NCBI GenBank assembly: GCA_934047225.1
Contig: OW203989.1
Span: forward strand, 3,571,977-3,635,976
Direction: 5' to 3'
Source of the DNA: Ypsolopha sequella
Taxonomy: Eukaryota > Arthropoda > Insecta > Lepidoptera > Ypsolophidae
Length of the DNA stretch: 64,000 nt
Every line of letters starts with the position of its first letter. The stretch's first letter is position 1. The notes under the pieces are model-generated. The model was not told the origin of the DNA. It was given only the letters and a program-made list of their open reading frames with translations, and ran no database searches. Both the position numbers and the translations under genes were made by a program. Positions 10,758 to 22,720 of the stretch are shown here, one piece after another.

Positions 10758-11131
10758 AGGCGATAATATGTAAAAGTTTCAGCGTCCTTTTTTCTCCATA
10801 TGCGAAAAAAACCTCAGTGCGAGAGGGACGGTTTCGAGGAAATGTAGCAAAAAATCGGTTTTTTATTAATATAAAATGTATTAAAGTTGCTATCAAAATT
10901 TCGTTTAACTATGTCCTAGACACTGTTAAAACCCATCTTATAAAATAATTGCTGTCCATATGTCATTCCAAATGACAAACTAGGAGAATTGGTGTCAAAA
11001 AAGACTTCATTTCAATAAAAAATGTTTAACAGAAATAGAAAAAGATTCCAAAAATAATATACTATTTTATCAAAATAATACATTATTTGCTGAAGTACAG
11101 ATGCAAGTTCTAAGAGTGTCGGGTTTTTTTT
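10758..11131 (+). repeat. Unclassified 400-bp repeat (fuller copy)
   Basis: It starts near AAAAGTTTCAGCGTCC, then CTCCATATGCGAAAAAAACC, GTTGCTATCAAAATTTCG, GGAGAATTGGTGTCAAAAAA and AGATGCAAGTTCTAAGAGTG. The same order of blocks is found at 35654-36069 and 49893-50252. No inverted repeat ends, poly(A) or promoter boxes were recognised, so its class is open. Confidence 0.6.
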
Positions 11132-11396
11132 TAGTAGCGTCTTAAATCATCGGTAAAAAAGACTGTCACGAGAATCACCTCTGTCGCCTTTTCGAGGATA
11201 TTATGAGGACATATTATGTTTTTTTTTTGTTTTAGAAAATATAGAAATGAATTGAACTCTAGCACTAAAAACGATGATTGATAAGCTCCTGCACCAGAAA
11301 GTTCGGGATCACAGAGCATCATTGAGCAAAAAGATCGTTTGCTACTCTGTGGGCGGACTCCCAACTAATGCCCCGAGGGGCGGAGACGAACGCAGC

Positions 11397-11540
11397 GCGA
11401 CTCTGATGTATTCTACTCGTATTTATGAGGCTCCCCTACGTTCGTGATTCTGAAATGTTACATGACAGTTAGTTACGATCGTACACCATTTTGCTGCTGT
11501 TCTGCGACTCTGTGGTATATTGTACTTGTATTTATGGGAT
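11397..11540 (+). repeat. Orphan, diverged unit of the 109-bp satellite
   Basis: It shares CTGATGTATTCTACTCGTAT, TGTTACATGACAGTTAGTTA and GATCGTACACCATTTTGCTG with the main array but carries several unique changes. It is parted from the array by about 380 bp that include a small MITE. Confidence 0.85.
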
Positions 11541-11547
11541 TGTATAC

Positions 11548-11685
11548 AATTCCTAGGAAATTTATAAAATGCCAAGCTGATTTATTTATTTGTCTATTTT
11601 ATTTTATTTTTGATCGGCCTTCTGTTTTGCCTTTTGCTCTGTTCGGCCTAAATAAGCTTGGCATTTTATAAATTTCCTTAGAATT
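11548..11685. mobile_element. 138-bp MITE with 31-bp inverted ends
   Basis: The ends AATTCCTAGGAAATTTATAA (11548) and the partner ending at 11685 pair over 29 of 31 positions. The inner edge of both is ATGCCAAGCT or its complement. The frame at 11444-11671 is not a gene. Confidence 0.75.
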
Positions 11686-11921
11686 ATATTAAATCTCAAG
11701 TTTTTTATTTTATTTATTTATTTATTTTGATTGCTGGTAACATATCTTTTAATGTAATCATTATCGTAACGTTTTAAGTAATTCCATAATTCCGGGATTT
11801 TTACTATCGAAATAGTATTATAAGAAGCATTATATTATAAGAAGTAGGTGTGGACCTACAAACTTTCTCAGTTTTTCCAACTTTAGGTATATATCGATCT
11901 GATTATCCTATCCTTGGTTAT

Positions 11922-14900
11922 AATCGTACACCATTTTGCTGCTGTTCTGCGACTCTGTGATGTATTCTACTCGTATTTATGAGCCCTCCCTACGGTCGTG
12001 ATTCTAAAATGTTACATGACAGTTAGTTATGATCGTACACCATTTTGCTGCTGTTCTGCGACTCTGTGATGTATTCTACTCGTATTTATGAGCTCTCCCT
12101 GCGGTCGTGATACTGAAATGTTACATGACAGTTAGTTATGATCGTACACCATTTTGCTGCTGTTCTGCGACTCTGTGATGTATTCTACTCGTATTTATGA
12201 GCTCTCCCTGCGGTCGTGATACTGAAATGTTACATGACAGTTAGTTATGATCGTACACCATTTTGCTGCTGTTCTGCGACTCTGTGATGTATTCTACTCG
12301 TATTTATGAGCTCTCCCTACGGTCGTGATACTGAAATGTTACATGACAGTTAGTTATGATCGTACACCATTTTGCTGCTGTTCTGCGACTCTGTGATGTA
12401 TTCTACTCGTATTTATGAGCTCTCCCTGCGGTCGTGATACTGAAATGTTACATGACAGTTAGTTATGATCGTACACCATTTTGCTGCTGTTCTGCGACTC
12501 TGTGATGTATTCTACTCGTATTTATGAGCTCTCCCTACGGTCGTGATACTGAAATGTTACATGACAGTTAGTTATGATCGTACACCATTTTGCTGCTGTT
12601 CTGCGACTCTGTGATGTATTCTACTCGTATTTATGAGCCCTCCCTACGGTCGTGATTCTAAAATGTTACATGACAGTTAGTTATGATCGTACACCATTTT
12701 GCTGCTGTTCTGCGACTCTGTGATGTATTCTACTCGTATTTATGAGCTCTCCCTGCGGTCGTGATACTGAAATGTTACATGACAGTTAGTTATGATCGTA
12801 CACCATTTTGCTGCTGTTCTGCGACTCTGTGATGTATTCTACTCGTATTTATGAGCTCTCCCTACGGTCGTGATACTGAAATGTTACATGACAGTTAGTT
12901 ATGATCGTACACCATTTTGCTGCTGTTCTGCGACTCTGTGATGTATTCTACTCGTATTTATGAGCTCTCCCTGCGGTCGTGATACTGAAATGTTACATGA
13001 CAGTTAGTTATGATCGTACACCATTTTGCTGCTGTTCTGCGACTCTGTGATGTATTCTACTCGTATTTATGAGCCCTCCCTACGGTCGTGATTCTAAAAT
13101 GTTACATGACAGTTAGTTATGATCGTACACCATTTTGCTGCTGTTCTGCGACTCTGTGATGTATTCTACTCGTATTTATGAGCTCTCCCTGCGGTCGTGA
13201 TACTGAAATGTTACATGACAGTTAGTTATGATCGTACACCATTTTGCTGCTGTTCTGCGACTCTGTGATGTATTCTACTCGTATTTATGAGCTCTCCCTG
13301 CGGTCGTGATACTGAAATGTTACATGACAGTTAGTTATGATCGTACACCATTTTGCTGCTGTTCTGCGACTCTGTGATGTATTCTACTCGTATTTATGAG
13401 CTCTCCCTACGGTCGTGATACTGAAATGTTACATGACAGTTAGTTATGATCGTACACCATTTTGCTGCTGTTCTGCGACTCTGTGATGTATTCTACTCGT
13501 ATTTATGAGCTCTCCCTGCGGTCGTGATACTGAAATGTTACATGACAGTTAGTTATGATCGTACACCATTTTGCTGCTGTTCTGCGACTCTGTGATGTAT
13601 TCTACTCGTATTTATGAGCTCTCCCTGCGGTCGTGATACTGAAATGTTACATGACAGTTAGTTATGATCGTACACCATTTTGCTGCTGTTCTGCGACTCT
13701 GTGATGTATTCTACTCGTATTTATGAGCTCTCCCTACGGTCGTGATACTGAAATGTTACATGACAGTTAGTTATGATCGTACACCATTTTGCTGCTGTTC
13801 TGCGACTCTGTGATGTATTCTACTCGTATTTATGAGCTCTCCCTGCGGTCGTGATACTGAAATGTTACATGACAGTTAGTTATGATCGTACACCATTTTG
13901 CTGCTGTTCTGCGACTCTGTGATGTATTCTACTCGTATTTATGAGCTCTCCCTGCGGTCGTGATACTGAAATGTTACATGACAGTTAGTTATGATCGTAC
14001 ACCATTTTGCTGCTGTTCTGCGACTCTGTGATGTATTCTACTCGTATTTATGAGCTCTCCCTGCGGTCGTGATACTGAAATGTTACATGACAGTTAGTTA
14101 TGATCGTTCACCATTTTGCTGCTGTTCTGCGACTCTGTGATGTATTCTACTCGTATTTATGAGCCCTCCCTACGGTCGTGATTCTAAAATGTTACATGAC
14201 AGTTAGTTATGATCGTACACCATTTTGCTGCTGTTCTGCGACTCTGTGATGTATTCTACTCGTATTTATGAGCTCTCCCTACGGTCGTGATTCTAAAATG
14301 TTACATGACAGTTAGTTATGATCGTACACCATTTTGCTGCTGTTCTGCGACTCTGTGATGTATTCTACTCGTATTTATGAGCCCTCCCTACGTTCGTGAT
14401 TCTAAAATGTTACATGACAGTTAGTTATGATCGTACACCATTTTGCTGCTGTTCTGCGACTCTGTGATGTATTCTACTCGTATTTATGAGCCCTCCCTAC
14501 GGTCGTGATTCTAAAATGTTACATGACAGTTAGTTATGATCGTACACCATTTTGCTGCTGTTCTGCGACTCTGTGATGTATTCTACTCGTATTTATGAGC
14601 CCTCCCTACGGTCGTGATTCTAAAATGTTACATGACAGTTAGTTATGATCGTACACCATTTTGCTGCTGTTCTGCGACTCTGTGATGTATTCTACTCGTA
14701 TTTATGAGCCCTCCCTACGGTCGTGATTCTAAAATGTTACATGACAGTTAGTTATGATCGTACACCATTTTGCTGCTGTTCTGCGACTCTGTGATGTATT
14801 CTACTCGTATTTATGAGCTCTCCCTACGGTCGTGATTCTAAAATGTTACATGACAGTTAGTTATGATCGTACACCATTTTGCTGCTGTTCTGCGACTCTG

Positions 14901-15712
14901 TGATGTATTCTACTCGTATTTATGAGCCCTCCCTACGTTCGTGATTCTAAAATGTTACATGACAGTTAGTTATGATCTTACACCATTTTGCTGCTGTTCT
15001 GCGACTCTGTGATGTATTCTACTCGTATTTATGAGCCCTCCCTACGGTCGTGATTCTAAAATGTTACATGACAGTTAGTTATGATCGTACACCATTTTGC
15101 TGCTGTTCTGCGACTCTGTGATGTATTCTACTCGTATTTATGAGCCCTCCCTACGGTCGTGATTCTAAAATGTTACATGACAGTTAGTTATGATCGTACA
15201 CCATTTTGCTGCTGTTCTGCGACTCTGTGATGTATTCTACTCGTATTTATGAGCCCTCCCTACGTTCGTGATTCTAAAATGTTACATGACAGTTAGTTAT
15301 GATCGTACACCATTTTGCTGCTGTTCTGCGACTCTGTGATGTATTCTACTCGTATTTATGAGCCCTCCCTACGTTCGTGATTCTAAAATGTTACATGACA
15401 GTTAGTTATGATCGTACACCATTTTGCTGCTGTTCTGCGACTCTGTGATGTATTCTACTCGTATTTATGAGCCCTCCCTACGGTCGTGATTCTAAAATGT
15501 TACATGACAGTTAGTTATGATCGTACACCATTTTGCTGCTGTTCTGCGACTCTGTGATGTATTCTACTCGTATTTATGAGCCCTCCCTACGGTCGTGATT
15601 CTAAAATGTTACATGACAGTTAGTTATGATCGTACACCATTTTGCTGCTGTTCTGCGACTCTGTGATCTGTTCCACTAGTAGTTATGAGCTCTCCCTACG
15701 ATCGTGATTATT
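11922..15712 (+). repeat. 109-bp satellite, 34 full units plus a partial
   Basis: The unit start GATCGTACACCATTTTGCTG falls at 11922 + 109n for every n from 0 to 34; the last start is 15628, so no unit has an indel. The first 20 units are mainly of a type with CTGCGGTCGTGATACTGAAA or its CTACGG variant, with the other type at units 0, 6 and 10. Units 20 to 33 are all of the type ending TCGTGATTCTAAAATG. The last unit degenerates after CTGTGATCTGTTCCACTAG. No open frame of note runs through the array. It is a satellite or long minisatellite kept uniform by unequal exchange. Confidence 0.97.
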
Positions 15713-15942
15713 GCCACACAATAGCAATAAGGTCAATCAGAAACAAGGCAAGGTTTTTTTTTTATGTGTTCACATATAATAATTTTACTTTGTCGTTTTT
15801 TATGTAATCACTGAGTTTCCAATATGATTTGGCTGCATAAATGGTTTCAACGCGCAACATCGCTGTAAATATTTGTCAAATTCTATTTGTTGACATTATT
15901 TTTAAAAAAAATTGTATGTTAGTACTCCAACATTTTCGTTTG

Positions 15943-16272
15943 TTTTTAGGGTTCCGTACCCAAAGGGTAACCAACGGGACCCTATTACTAAGACTCCGCT
16001 GTCCGTCTGTCTGTCCGTCTGTCCGTCCGTCTGTCCGTCTGTCCGTCTGTCACCAGGCTGTATCTCATGAACCGTGATAGTTAGACAGTTGAAATTTTCA
16101 CAAATTATGTATTTCTATTGCCGCTATAGCAACAAATACTAAAAAACAGAATAAAATAAAATATTCAAGGGGGCTCCCATACAACAGACATGTTTTTTTG
16201 CCGTTTTTATAGATAATGGTACAAAACCATTCGTGCGCTAGTCCGACACATACTTAGCCAGTTTTTTTTTTA
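15943..16272 (-). mobile_element. GGGTTCCGTA repeat, near full length
   Basis: It starts TTTTTAGGGTTCCGTACCC, has a long CTGTCCGTCTGTCCGTC microsatellite, CCAGGCTGTATCTCATGAAC and GGGGGCTCCCATACAACAGA, and ends with decayed GTGCGCTAGTCCGACAC. It serves as the uninterrupted reference for the nested copy at 51081-51642. Confidence 0.85.
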
Positions 16273-16501
16273 AATGTCGTTTGACTATTAAAAACTTAAT
16301 TATATTTTGTACCTTCTTAGGAATCTACGTATATAGTTATAGCTATTGGTAGTGAAAAGCTTTAGCTTTAATGTTATTATTTGTGTTTAAGATTATACTA
16401 TTAATAATTGCATTTGTTTTAAATATAAAAACATAATTCACTTTTTTTTATTCCTAAACTAATGATTCGCATGGTCGTGTTTTTTGAAATTATGCAGATA
16501 T

Positions 16502-16808
16502 TCAAATTCAAATGGTTTATTTTGCAAAGTAGTTATATATAAGACACGTTTTACAAGTTAAAACTTAATCTTTTAAAAATATATTTAATAAAATAATAAA
16601 TGCACATGAACTAGATTAAAGGTTTATTTAATTTATGAAGCAATATAATACGATTAAAATGATAGGTAAAATATATATTATACAAGGTAAAATCCAATCA
16701 ACCGCCCGAACCCATACTGGAGACCCGGCCAGGGACCAGGAACAAGATTCAATGATCACCAACCGAGCCCCCAGCACGAATCCAGGCGGCCGACCAAATC
16801 CCATCTTA
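16502..16808 (-). mobile_element. LINE-like 3' end (minus copy)
   Basis: The inverted version of 6644-7278 without the 350-bp insert: TTCAAATTCAAATGGTTTAT at the 3' end, then GGGACCAGGAACAAGATTC and GATCACCAACCGAGC. The frame at 16635-16823 is not a gene. Confidence 0.7.
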
Positions 16809-18021
16809 TATACTACATACTAATAGGTTACATATATAAATACATGCCTACCTCCACCCATTCGATTAGTCTTGCTAAGAAGAAGGGCAAGAAACTTAGC
16901 AAGATCATGTCTTTTTTTTACATAAAACTTATACTATACAAATGACTTATATCTACTTTAACTACGGGATAAGAAAATACGATACAATATAATCATTAAA
17001 ATTTATGGTGCAAGTCAATTCTAGCTCTAATTATTCTAGGGTGTACTAGAATTATTATTCGTAGCCCTGAATTTATATGTTTGTGCATTGCATAATAATA
17101 TTTCACATGAGAACAATGAGTGGGTGTGGCGTAAATGATTTGTTTTTTGATATTATAAAGTACATCCGTGATCCGTCCTCATTTTACAAATTCAAATAAC
17201 AAAAGGAACGAATTTCTTACTCGTATTTAAATTGCAAATTCGTTCATCAAAACGTGCAATAAAAACTAATTTTAAAATTAGAAACATTTTCACCGCATAT
17301 CGTGTTCTACGAAAACGTCACACGAGACGAAATGTTCGTCCAAACTGACCATGACTCTTAGACTAATCGTTTCAACCTTATTACCTAGCCATAAAGGCGA
17401 GTTTTAAATGTCAACTGTAGTATAGTAAAACTTTATGACGAAGCTTCCAATTTCAAAATTTATGTTCACTGTAAAGTGCAACTGCGGTATAAAGCTGGAT
17501 AAACTCGGATATTGGCTGCAAATTCGTACGAACTTGGACACTAAAAACGTGGGTTTGTGGTTGGGAGGACAACAGCGCTCGTCCGGAGACACTCGAGATT
17601 GAAGATTAAGGAGATAGGGTCTGGTACTAGTACCGCTAATGTTTAGATAACACTTGATTGCCATAACAAAAGGTCTGCAATGTCATCGTATATAATGAAA
17701 GTGTTTGTTCAGCCATCGTAAATGGTATTGGTTCGAAAATATGCTTTATTTTTATAATCAGAGAGCAATAATAAACCTGCTCTTGAAGTATCTTTATTGA
17801 AAACGAATCAGACTATACGGCACTATTGTCCCACAAATATGCGGGCGCAAAAAGTGCATGATAATCCGTTGATAACTTGCTGAGTGGGCAAAATCGATTT
17901 TTAACGAGCTGTTTTCTTTTGCTTTTTTTTTATTTACCCAGTATCCTAAGTAATTCCCAGAGACAATAAGTTTTAGTTCGCAAAATGTACCTTACTGGCC
18001 ACATACTTTTTCTGTACATTA
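16809..18021. other. AT-rich interval, nothing recognised
   Basis: The minus frame at 17404-17664 has no recognisable domain. No repeat shared with the rest of the window was noticed. Confidence 0.5.
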
Positions 18022-18494
18022 TTAAGGCGATTACCATCGCCAAATTAGCAGCTCGATATTTGTCACAACGAATATCAACGGAAACGACATTGAAATAACG
18101 TTCATATCAGCGCGCAATGCATAGTGGCTGTTACGACGCTCGCTGCGTCCTTGAGAGGGCGAAATAGGAGAAAATTATACTTTTCACTTGGACGTAATTA
18201 CTCCATTGAATAATCTTATGTTATGTTTATAGCTATAAAGTTTATTTATTTATCAAAGCATAGATGAATCCAATCGGCCAAGCCACTCAGGAGCAGTAGG
18301 GAATTTGAGGTCAAAAAACACCATTCAGTAAAAAAAAATTCATGTAGAAGTTTTGGTGGTATGAATAAGAAAAATGTTGCATATGTTGTCTAAGAGTTGA
18401 TTATTCATAATAAATTTTTGCATTATTTTTGGTTTGGCCATAAACGAGGAGTAGGCTTTAGAAAGTACCCATTTGGCAATAGTAAGGCCCTTAA
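18022..18494 (+). mobile_element. TTAA-flanked MITE (copy 2, 473 bp)
   Basis: It is bounded by TTAA at 18022-18025 and 18491-18494. The ends GGCGATTACCATCGCC and GGCAATAGTAAGGCCC form an imperfect inverted repeat, about 15 of 20 positions counting the TTAA. It is nearly the same as 46886-47364 along its full length, including GGTTTGGCCATAAACGAGGA. The family is probably piggyBac-like. Confidence 0.85.
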
Positions 18495-19230
18495 GATAAG
18501 AAGTTGAAAACTGAAGGTCACGCACTAGTTGTTTTCTTTCATTTCTGAATCTGAATTTTCTAAATTACTAGCTACTTAAAATGTCATCTTGTAGTGATAA
18601 TTAAATTGAATGTATAATTCGATTATGGGATACAGGATAAAAAGTGCCATTCCCAACTGCCTCGGGCCCCAGACAACATCCTCGTTTATAATCGATCACT
18701 TTCTTTCCTCAGTGAACAATATACTATTTTATTATAATAATACCTATAACTACGCTTGGCCACTACCACTACTTGAGACTTAGTATGAAGGGCGTACGCC
18801 CAAAATGTACCTTGAAAAGTTGAGAACCACGACTTTCTCGGTATGGCTTCTCATGACGTTTGGCTGGAAAACGACTAGTCGCTTGGCAGGTTTCGTCATG
18901 AGGGTGGTGACAAGCTATGGCCAAAGATTTTCAGTTAGTTGGGTCTATTTCTAACTGTGCAGTGGTTGTATTTGGAGTAATCAGTGGTTGTGTAGTTCAG
19001 GAAATATAATTTGCATTGATGAATGGGACGGCTTATCTTTGTGTTATAATAGGTTCATTAAATCAGAACACGTATTTACACAAATAATGTAAATGAAGTA
19101 AAAGGTATTAATATATGTACATTCCAATGAGTACTGGCGTTTACCTCTCCTGAACCCATTAGCGAATAGAATAGTTTAGAATAGAATACAATAGTTTATT
19201 TTTCTCAAAAACACAGGAAGAATATAGTTT
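18495..19230. other. Interval without recognised content
   Basis: No coding frame or repeat boundary could be supported. Confidence 0.5.
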
Positions 19231-19579
19231 CCATCCATCCATCAGCCTAGTTCGTCCACTGCTGGACATAAGCCTTTCCAGGACTTTGCCACTACCGGCA
19301 GTCATCCTGGAAGAAATGCCCATACTCATAAACGCTGGGCAGGCGGGTTGGTGAGCGCGGTGCTGGAACCCTCGCAACAGTGACGCCGCTGCCTGTCACC
19401 AGTCTGTTCCATATAAGGCCCGGCTATTAGGGATGGATATACCGCCATCCATCGGTCCCAGGCATGGTGGGCCTCCTGTTTTTTTGCCTGTTAGTTGTCC
19501 TCTTACTCTCCCCCGAATTACTTCGAGGGGGTCTCCAAGTAAGATGGTAGTACCTCCACAGTCGAGCCCGGCATCAGCT
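19231..19579 (-). mobile_element. GTCCACTGCTGGAC repeat (copy 3)
   Basis: It begins CCATCCATCCATCAGCC (the inverted ATGG microsatellite), then TAGTTCGTCCACTGCTGGAC, and ends GAGCCCGGCATCAGCTA. It is close to the copy at 10263-10608 throughout. Confidence 0.8.
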
Positions 19580-19974
19580 AATAATCAAATATCAACTCAC
19601 TCACTCAAACTGGCTGTGCTTAAGTAATGTCACAGACAGATGGACACCAAAGCTTTGCTAAGTTTCTATTTTTAACGGAACCCTAAACCCCTAAGGCGCA
19701 TGTCATCCCGGAGAGACGAATACACAGTAATGGGCCATGATGGCCCACGAAATGGTCATATAGAGGACACAGTTATATAAGTAAATGAGATGGACTTTGT
19801 TGCATTTCGCTTTATTCATACAGCTTTGTCCCCTTCATGACAATTTCTTGGGCCATCATAGGCGAGGATGTCTTTTTTCATGTCGTAGGCAGATCATAAA
19901 ATTGGGCAGATCGTAAAGTATGAAATCGAAAATATTTCACCAAAAGGCATAAATAGAAGCGATGACGAGCGGAG

Positions 19975-20160
19975 CAATGCGCAACGAGGAGGAGCGTGTC
20001 AGGTTTACATGTAAATAAATTTGGGGGGCTGAGCGAAGCGGAGCTGAGCAAGGCAACCCCCCTAGTTTTAACAGAAATTGATGTATGCCCAGGCAGGTCT
20101 TGATATGCCCAGGCAGGTCTTGATATGCCCAATTCTACGATGTCTCGACGACATATAGAA
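19975..20160. repeat. GC-rich patch with 20-bp tandem units
   Basis: GGGGGGCTGAGCGAAGCGG and CAACCCCCC can pair. They are followed by a TATGCCCAGGCAGGTCTTGA unit repeated twice and a third partial, then CCAATTCTACGATGTCTCG and ACGACATATAGAAG. The terminal CAATTCTACGAT...CGACATATA block is shared with the inner edges of the giant palindrome (34250-34272), where the tandem unit is ATTTCATGAAATG instead. This layout of short tandem units before a conserved end recalls non-autonomous Helitrons, unproven here. Confidence 0.45.
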
Positions 20161-20600
20161 GCGTCGCGACGCAAAACATACAGAGAAAACGGGAACAGAA
20201 GAACTTGTGTGATTCAATTGATTTATTTATTTATCTAAAATATTGCACAACATTACAGACTAATACAATTCACTGCACATATAAAAGGTAAATAATTTAC
20301 ATAAAATATTGGCAGAAACATAAAATCAACAAAATTAACCAAGATAAACATACGTATTTTGGTCTTAGGCTTAGAATCTAAGGACATCGTCATAAGGCTT
20401 CGCTTTCACAGAATTTCGAGCATTCCCGCACCATATCCGTCATTCTGTCAGAGAAAAGATCGCACAGTGGTTCTGATACCAAGAGTGCGTTGAGTTTCAC
20501 TAGTGGGGACTCCCTCCACGCCACGAAGCATGAAGAGGACGTTGCCAAGAGCTTGTGTGAGCAGGCACGGAGATAATTATTTGGCACAAAAACTTGACAG
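20161..20600. other. Interval with a weak minus-strand frame
   Basis: A 65-codon frame at 20390-20587 (minus) contains LVSEPLCDLFSDRMTDMV. I do not recognise it; it may be an old retroelement piece or chance. Confidence 0.3.
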
Positions 20601-20700
20601 ACTTGCGCTACCAGCTCCGGGCAGTAGATTGATGAACGTGGAGCAAAAGAAGTGTGTCAGGATCATAGCAGATGTAAATCTGAAGTGTTACTCGCAGAAT
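20601..20700 (+). pseudogene. Fragment of a LINE ORF2 C-terminus
   Basis: AGATTGATGAACGTGGAGCA with GTGTCAGGATCATAGCAG matches the decoded C-terminal block RLMDVEEAKEVCRDRS seen at 28994-29090, here with base losses. It is a short, dead piece of a non-LTR retrotransposon. Confidence 0.5.
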
Positions 20701-21543
20701 CAATAATCTGTATTTATAGGCAAAAATTTTGTTAAACATTTTCATATTTCCTGTACATAAAAATATGTATACGAAATGTTGTGTATGCCAACAATAACAC
20801 AATTTAATAATACGCCTGAAATATTTCGACTACCTTTGTGCCCACAATAATTTGTATCCCCAATAATTTGGAAAGCATTTATACTCCCGCAAATCAGCAG
20901 AATTCCTTTATCAAATGAAAATTGTTTGTTCATACTTCATAATTTCATAATATCTTTGTTCTAGAATTATATTAGGACGAAGCGAAAATCTGTCAAGAGC
21001 ATATTATTGTTACTTAATCTATGGGCCCCGTCTAGTGTTGTTTAGTCTTAATTTCCAGACTCGACTCGATTTTGAATTGGATACTTTTATTGTCCCATTT
21101 CATATGGGGGGGCCTATTCAAAACTTGTATGTCACTTCCGGTACCAACTACACGTAAAAAATCCCACAGATCAAGGCATTGAGTCTTAGAATAAGGTATT
21201 CCTTATTCTAAGCATTTAGTACTTGACAATATAATTACTTTGACAAGGGAGTTCTTTCGTGAAAATAACTTTATGATAAGCTTATCGTCAGTCGCTTAGC
21301 GCAAAGTGCATAACTTAACTTTGTTTTTCTTGTTAAATTAAAATTTAAAAGAATTTTGTTCTGTGACAATTAACACCAAAAGTTCAGTATTAGTGAGGTT
21401 TATAAAGTAAGAGTTTGAAATTGCATCAATTAGGCAAGTTATTTTCAAAACCAACTTAAAATGCTGTTTTAACATTGTTTGGACAAGATCATGACTAATT
21501 GTGCATTCAATTTCAAACTCATGCTTTAAAAACCTCACTAACA
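20701..21543. other. AT-rich interval with one short palindrome
   Basis: Apart from the hairpin at 21186-21213 nothing is recognised. Confidence 0.5.
21186..21213. repeat. Short palindrome CTTAGAATAAGG / CCTTATTCTAAG
   Basis: Perfect 12-bp arms around TATT. The same AGAATAAGGAATAC core builds the 40-bp palindrome at 43150-43189. Confidence 0.75.
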
Positions 21544-22720
21544 GGCAGACAGATGAACGTAGCGTGCCGTGCGTGCGGGAAGACAGATGAACGTAGCGTG
21601 CCGTGCGTGCGGACAGACAGATGAACGTAGCGTGCCGTGCGTGCGGGAAGACGGATGAACGTAGCGTGCCGTGCGTGCGGACAGACAGATGAACGTAGCG
21701 TGCCGTGCGTGCGGGAAGACGGATGAACGTAGCGTGCCGTGCGTGCGGGCAGCCAGATTAATGTAGCGTGCTGTGCGTGCGGGCAGACAGATGAACGTAG
21801 CGTACCGTGCGTGCGGGCAGACAGATGAACGTAGCGTGCCGTGCGTGCGGGAAGACAGATGAACGTAGCGTGCCGTGCGTGCGGGAAGACAGATGAACGT
21901 AGCGTGCCGTGCGTGCGGGAAGACGGATGAACGTAGCGTGCCGTGCGTGCGGGCAGACAGACAAACGTAGCGTGCCGTGCGTGCGGGCAGACAGATTAAC
22001 TTAGCGTGCTGTGCGTGCGGGCAGACAGACAAACGTAGCGTGCCGTGCGTGCGGGCAGACAGATGAACGTAGCGTGCCGTGCGTGCGGGCAGACAGATTA
22101 ACGTAGCGTGCTGTGCGTGCGGGCAGACAGACAAACGTAGCGTGCCGTGCGTGCGGGCAGACAGATGAACGTAGCGTGCCGTGCGTGCGGGCAGACAGAT
22201 TAACGTAGCGTGCTGTGCGTGCGGGCAGACAGACAAACGTAGCGTGCCGTGCGTGCGGGCAGACAGACAAACGTAGCGTGCCGTGCGTGCGGGCAGACAG
22301 ATGAACGTAGCGTGCCATGCGTGCGGGCAGACAGATTAACGTAGCGTGCTGTGCGTGCGGGCAGACAGACAAACGTAGCGTGCCGTGCGTGCGGGCAGAC
22401 AGACAAACGTAGCGTGCCGTGCGTGCGGGCAGACAGATGAACGTAGCGTGCCATGCGTGCGGGCAGACAGATTAACGTAGCGTGCTGTGCGTGCGGGCAG
22501 ACAGACAAACGTAGCGTGCCGTGCGTGCGGGCAGACAGACAAACGTAGCGTGCCGTGCGTGCGGGCAGACAGATGAACGTAGCGTGCCATGCGTGCGGGC
22601 AGACAGATTAACGTAGCGTGCTGTGCGTGCGGGCAGACAGACAAACGTAGCGTGCCGTGCGTGCGGGTAGACAGACAAACGTAGCGTGCTGTGCGTGCGA
22701 GCAGACAGATAAACGCGTAG
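21544..22720 (-). repeat. 34-bp minisatellite with higher-order structure, about 34 units
   Basis: The unit is GCAGACAGATGAACGTAGCG followed by TGCCGTGCGTGCGG. Units differ at the GATGAAC / GACAAAC / GATTAAC site (types G, C, T). From about 21986 they run T-C-G twice (102-bp block) and then T-C-C-G three times (136-bp block, with GCCATGCG in the G unit). On the minus strand, G and C units have no stop in any frame and T units have one TAA in one frame only. This creates overlapping long frames (232 codons at 21538-22236, plus 102- and 123-codon frames) with a 34-residue period. These are products of the repeat, not evidence for a protein. Confidence 0.95.

Noticed and set aside
21538..22236. 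232-codon minus-strand frame rich in Cys, His and Arg
   Set aside because: It is the translation of a 34-bp minisatellite read through all three phases; no start context, domain or non-repeat part supports a protein.
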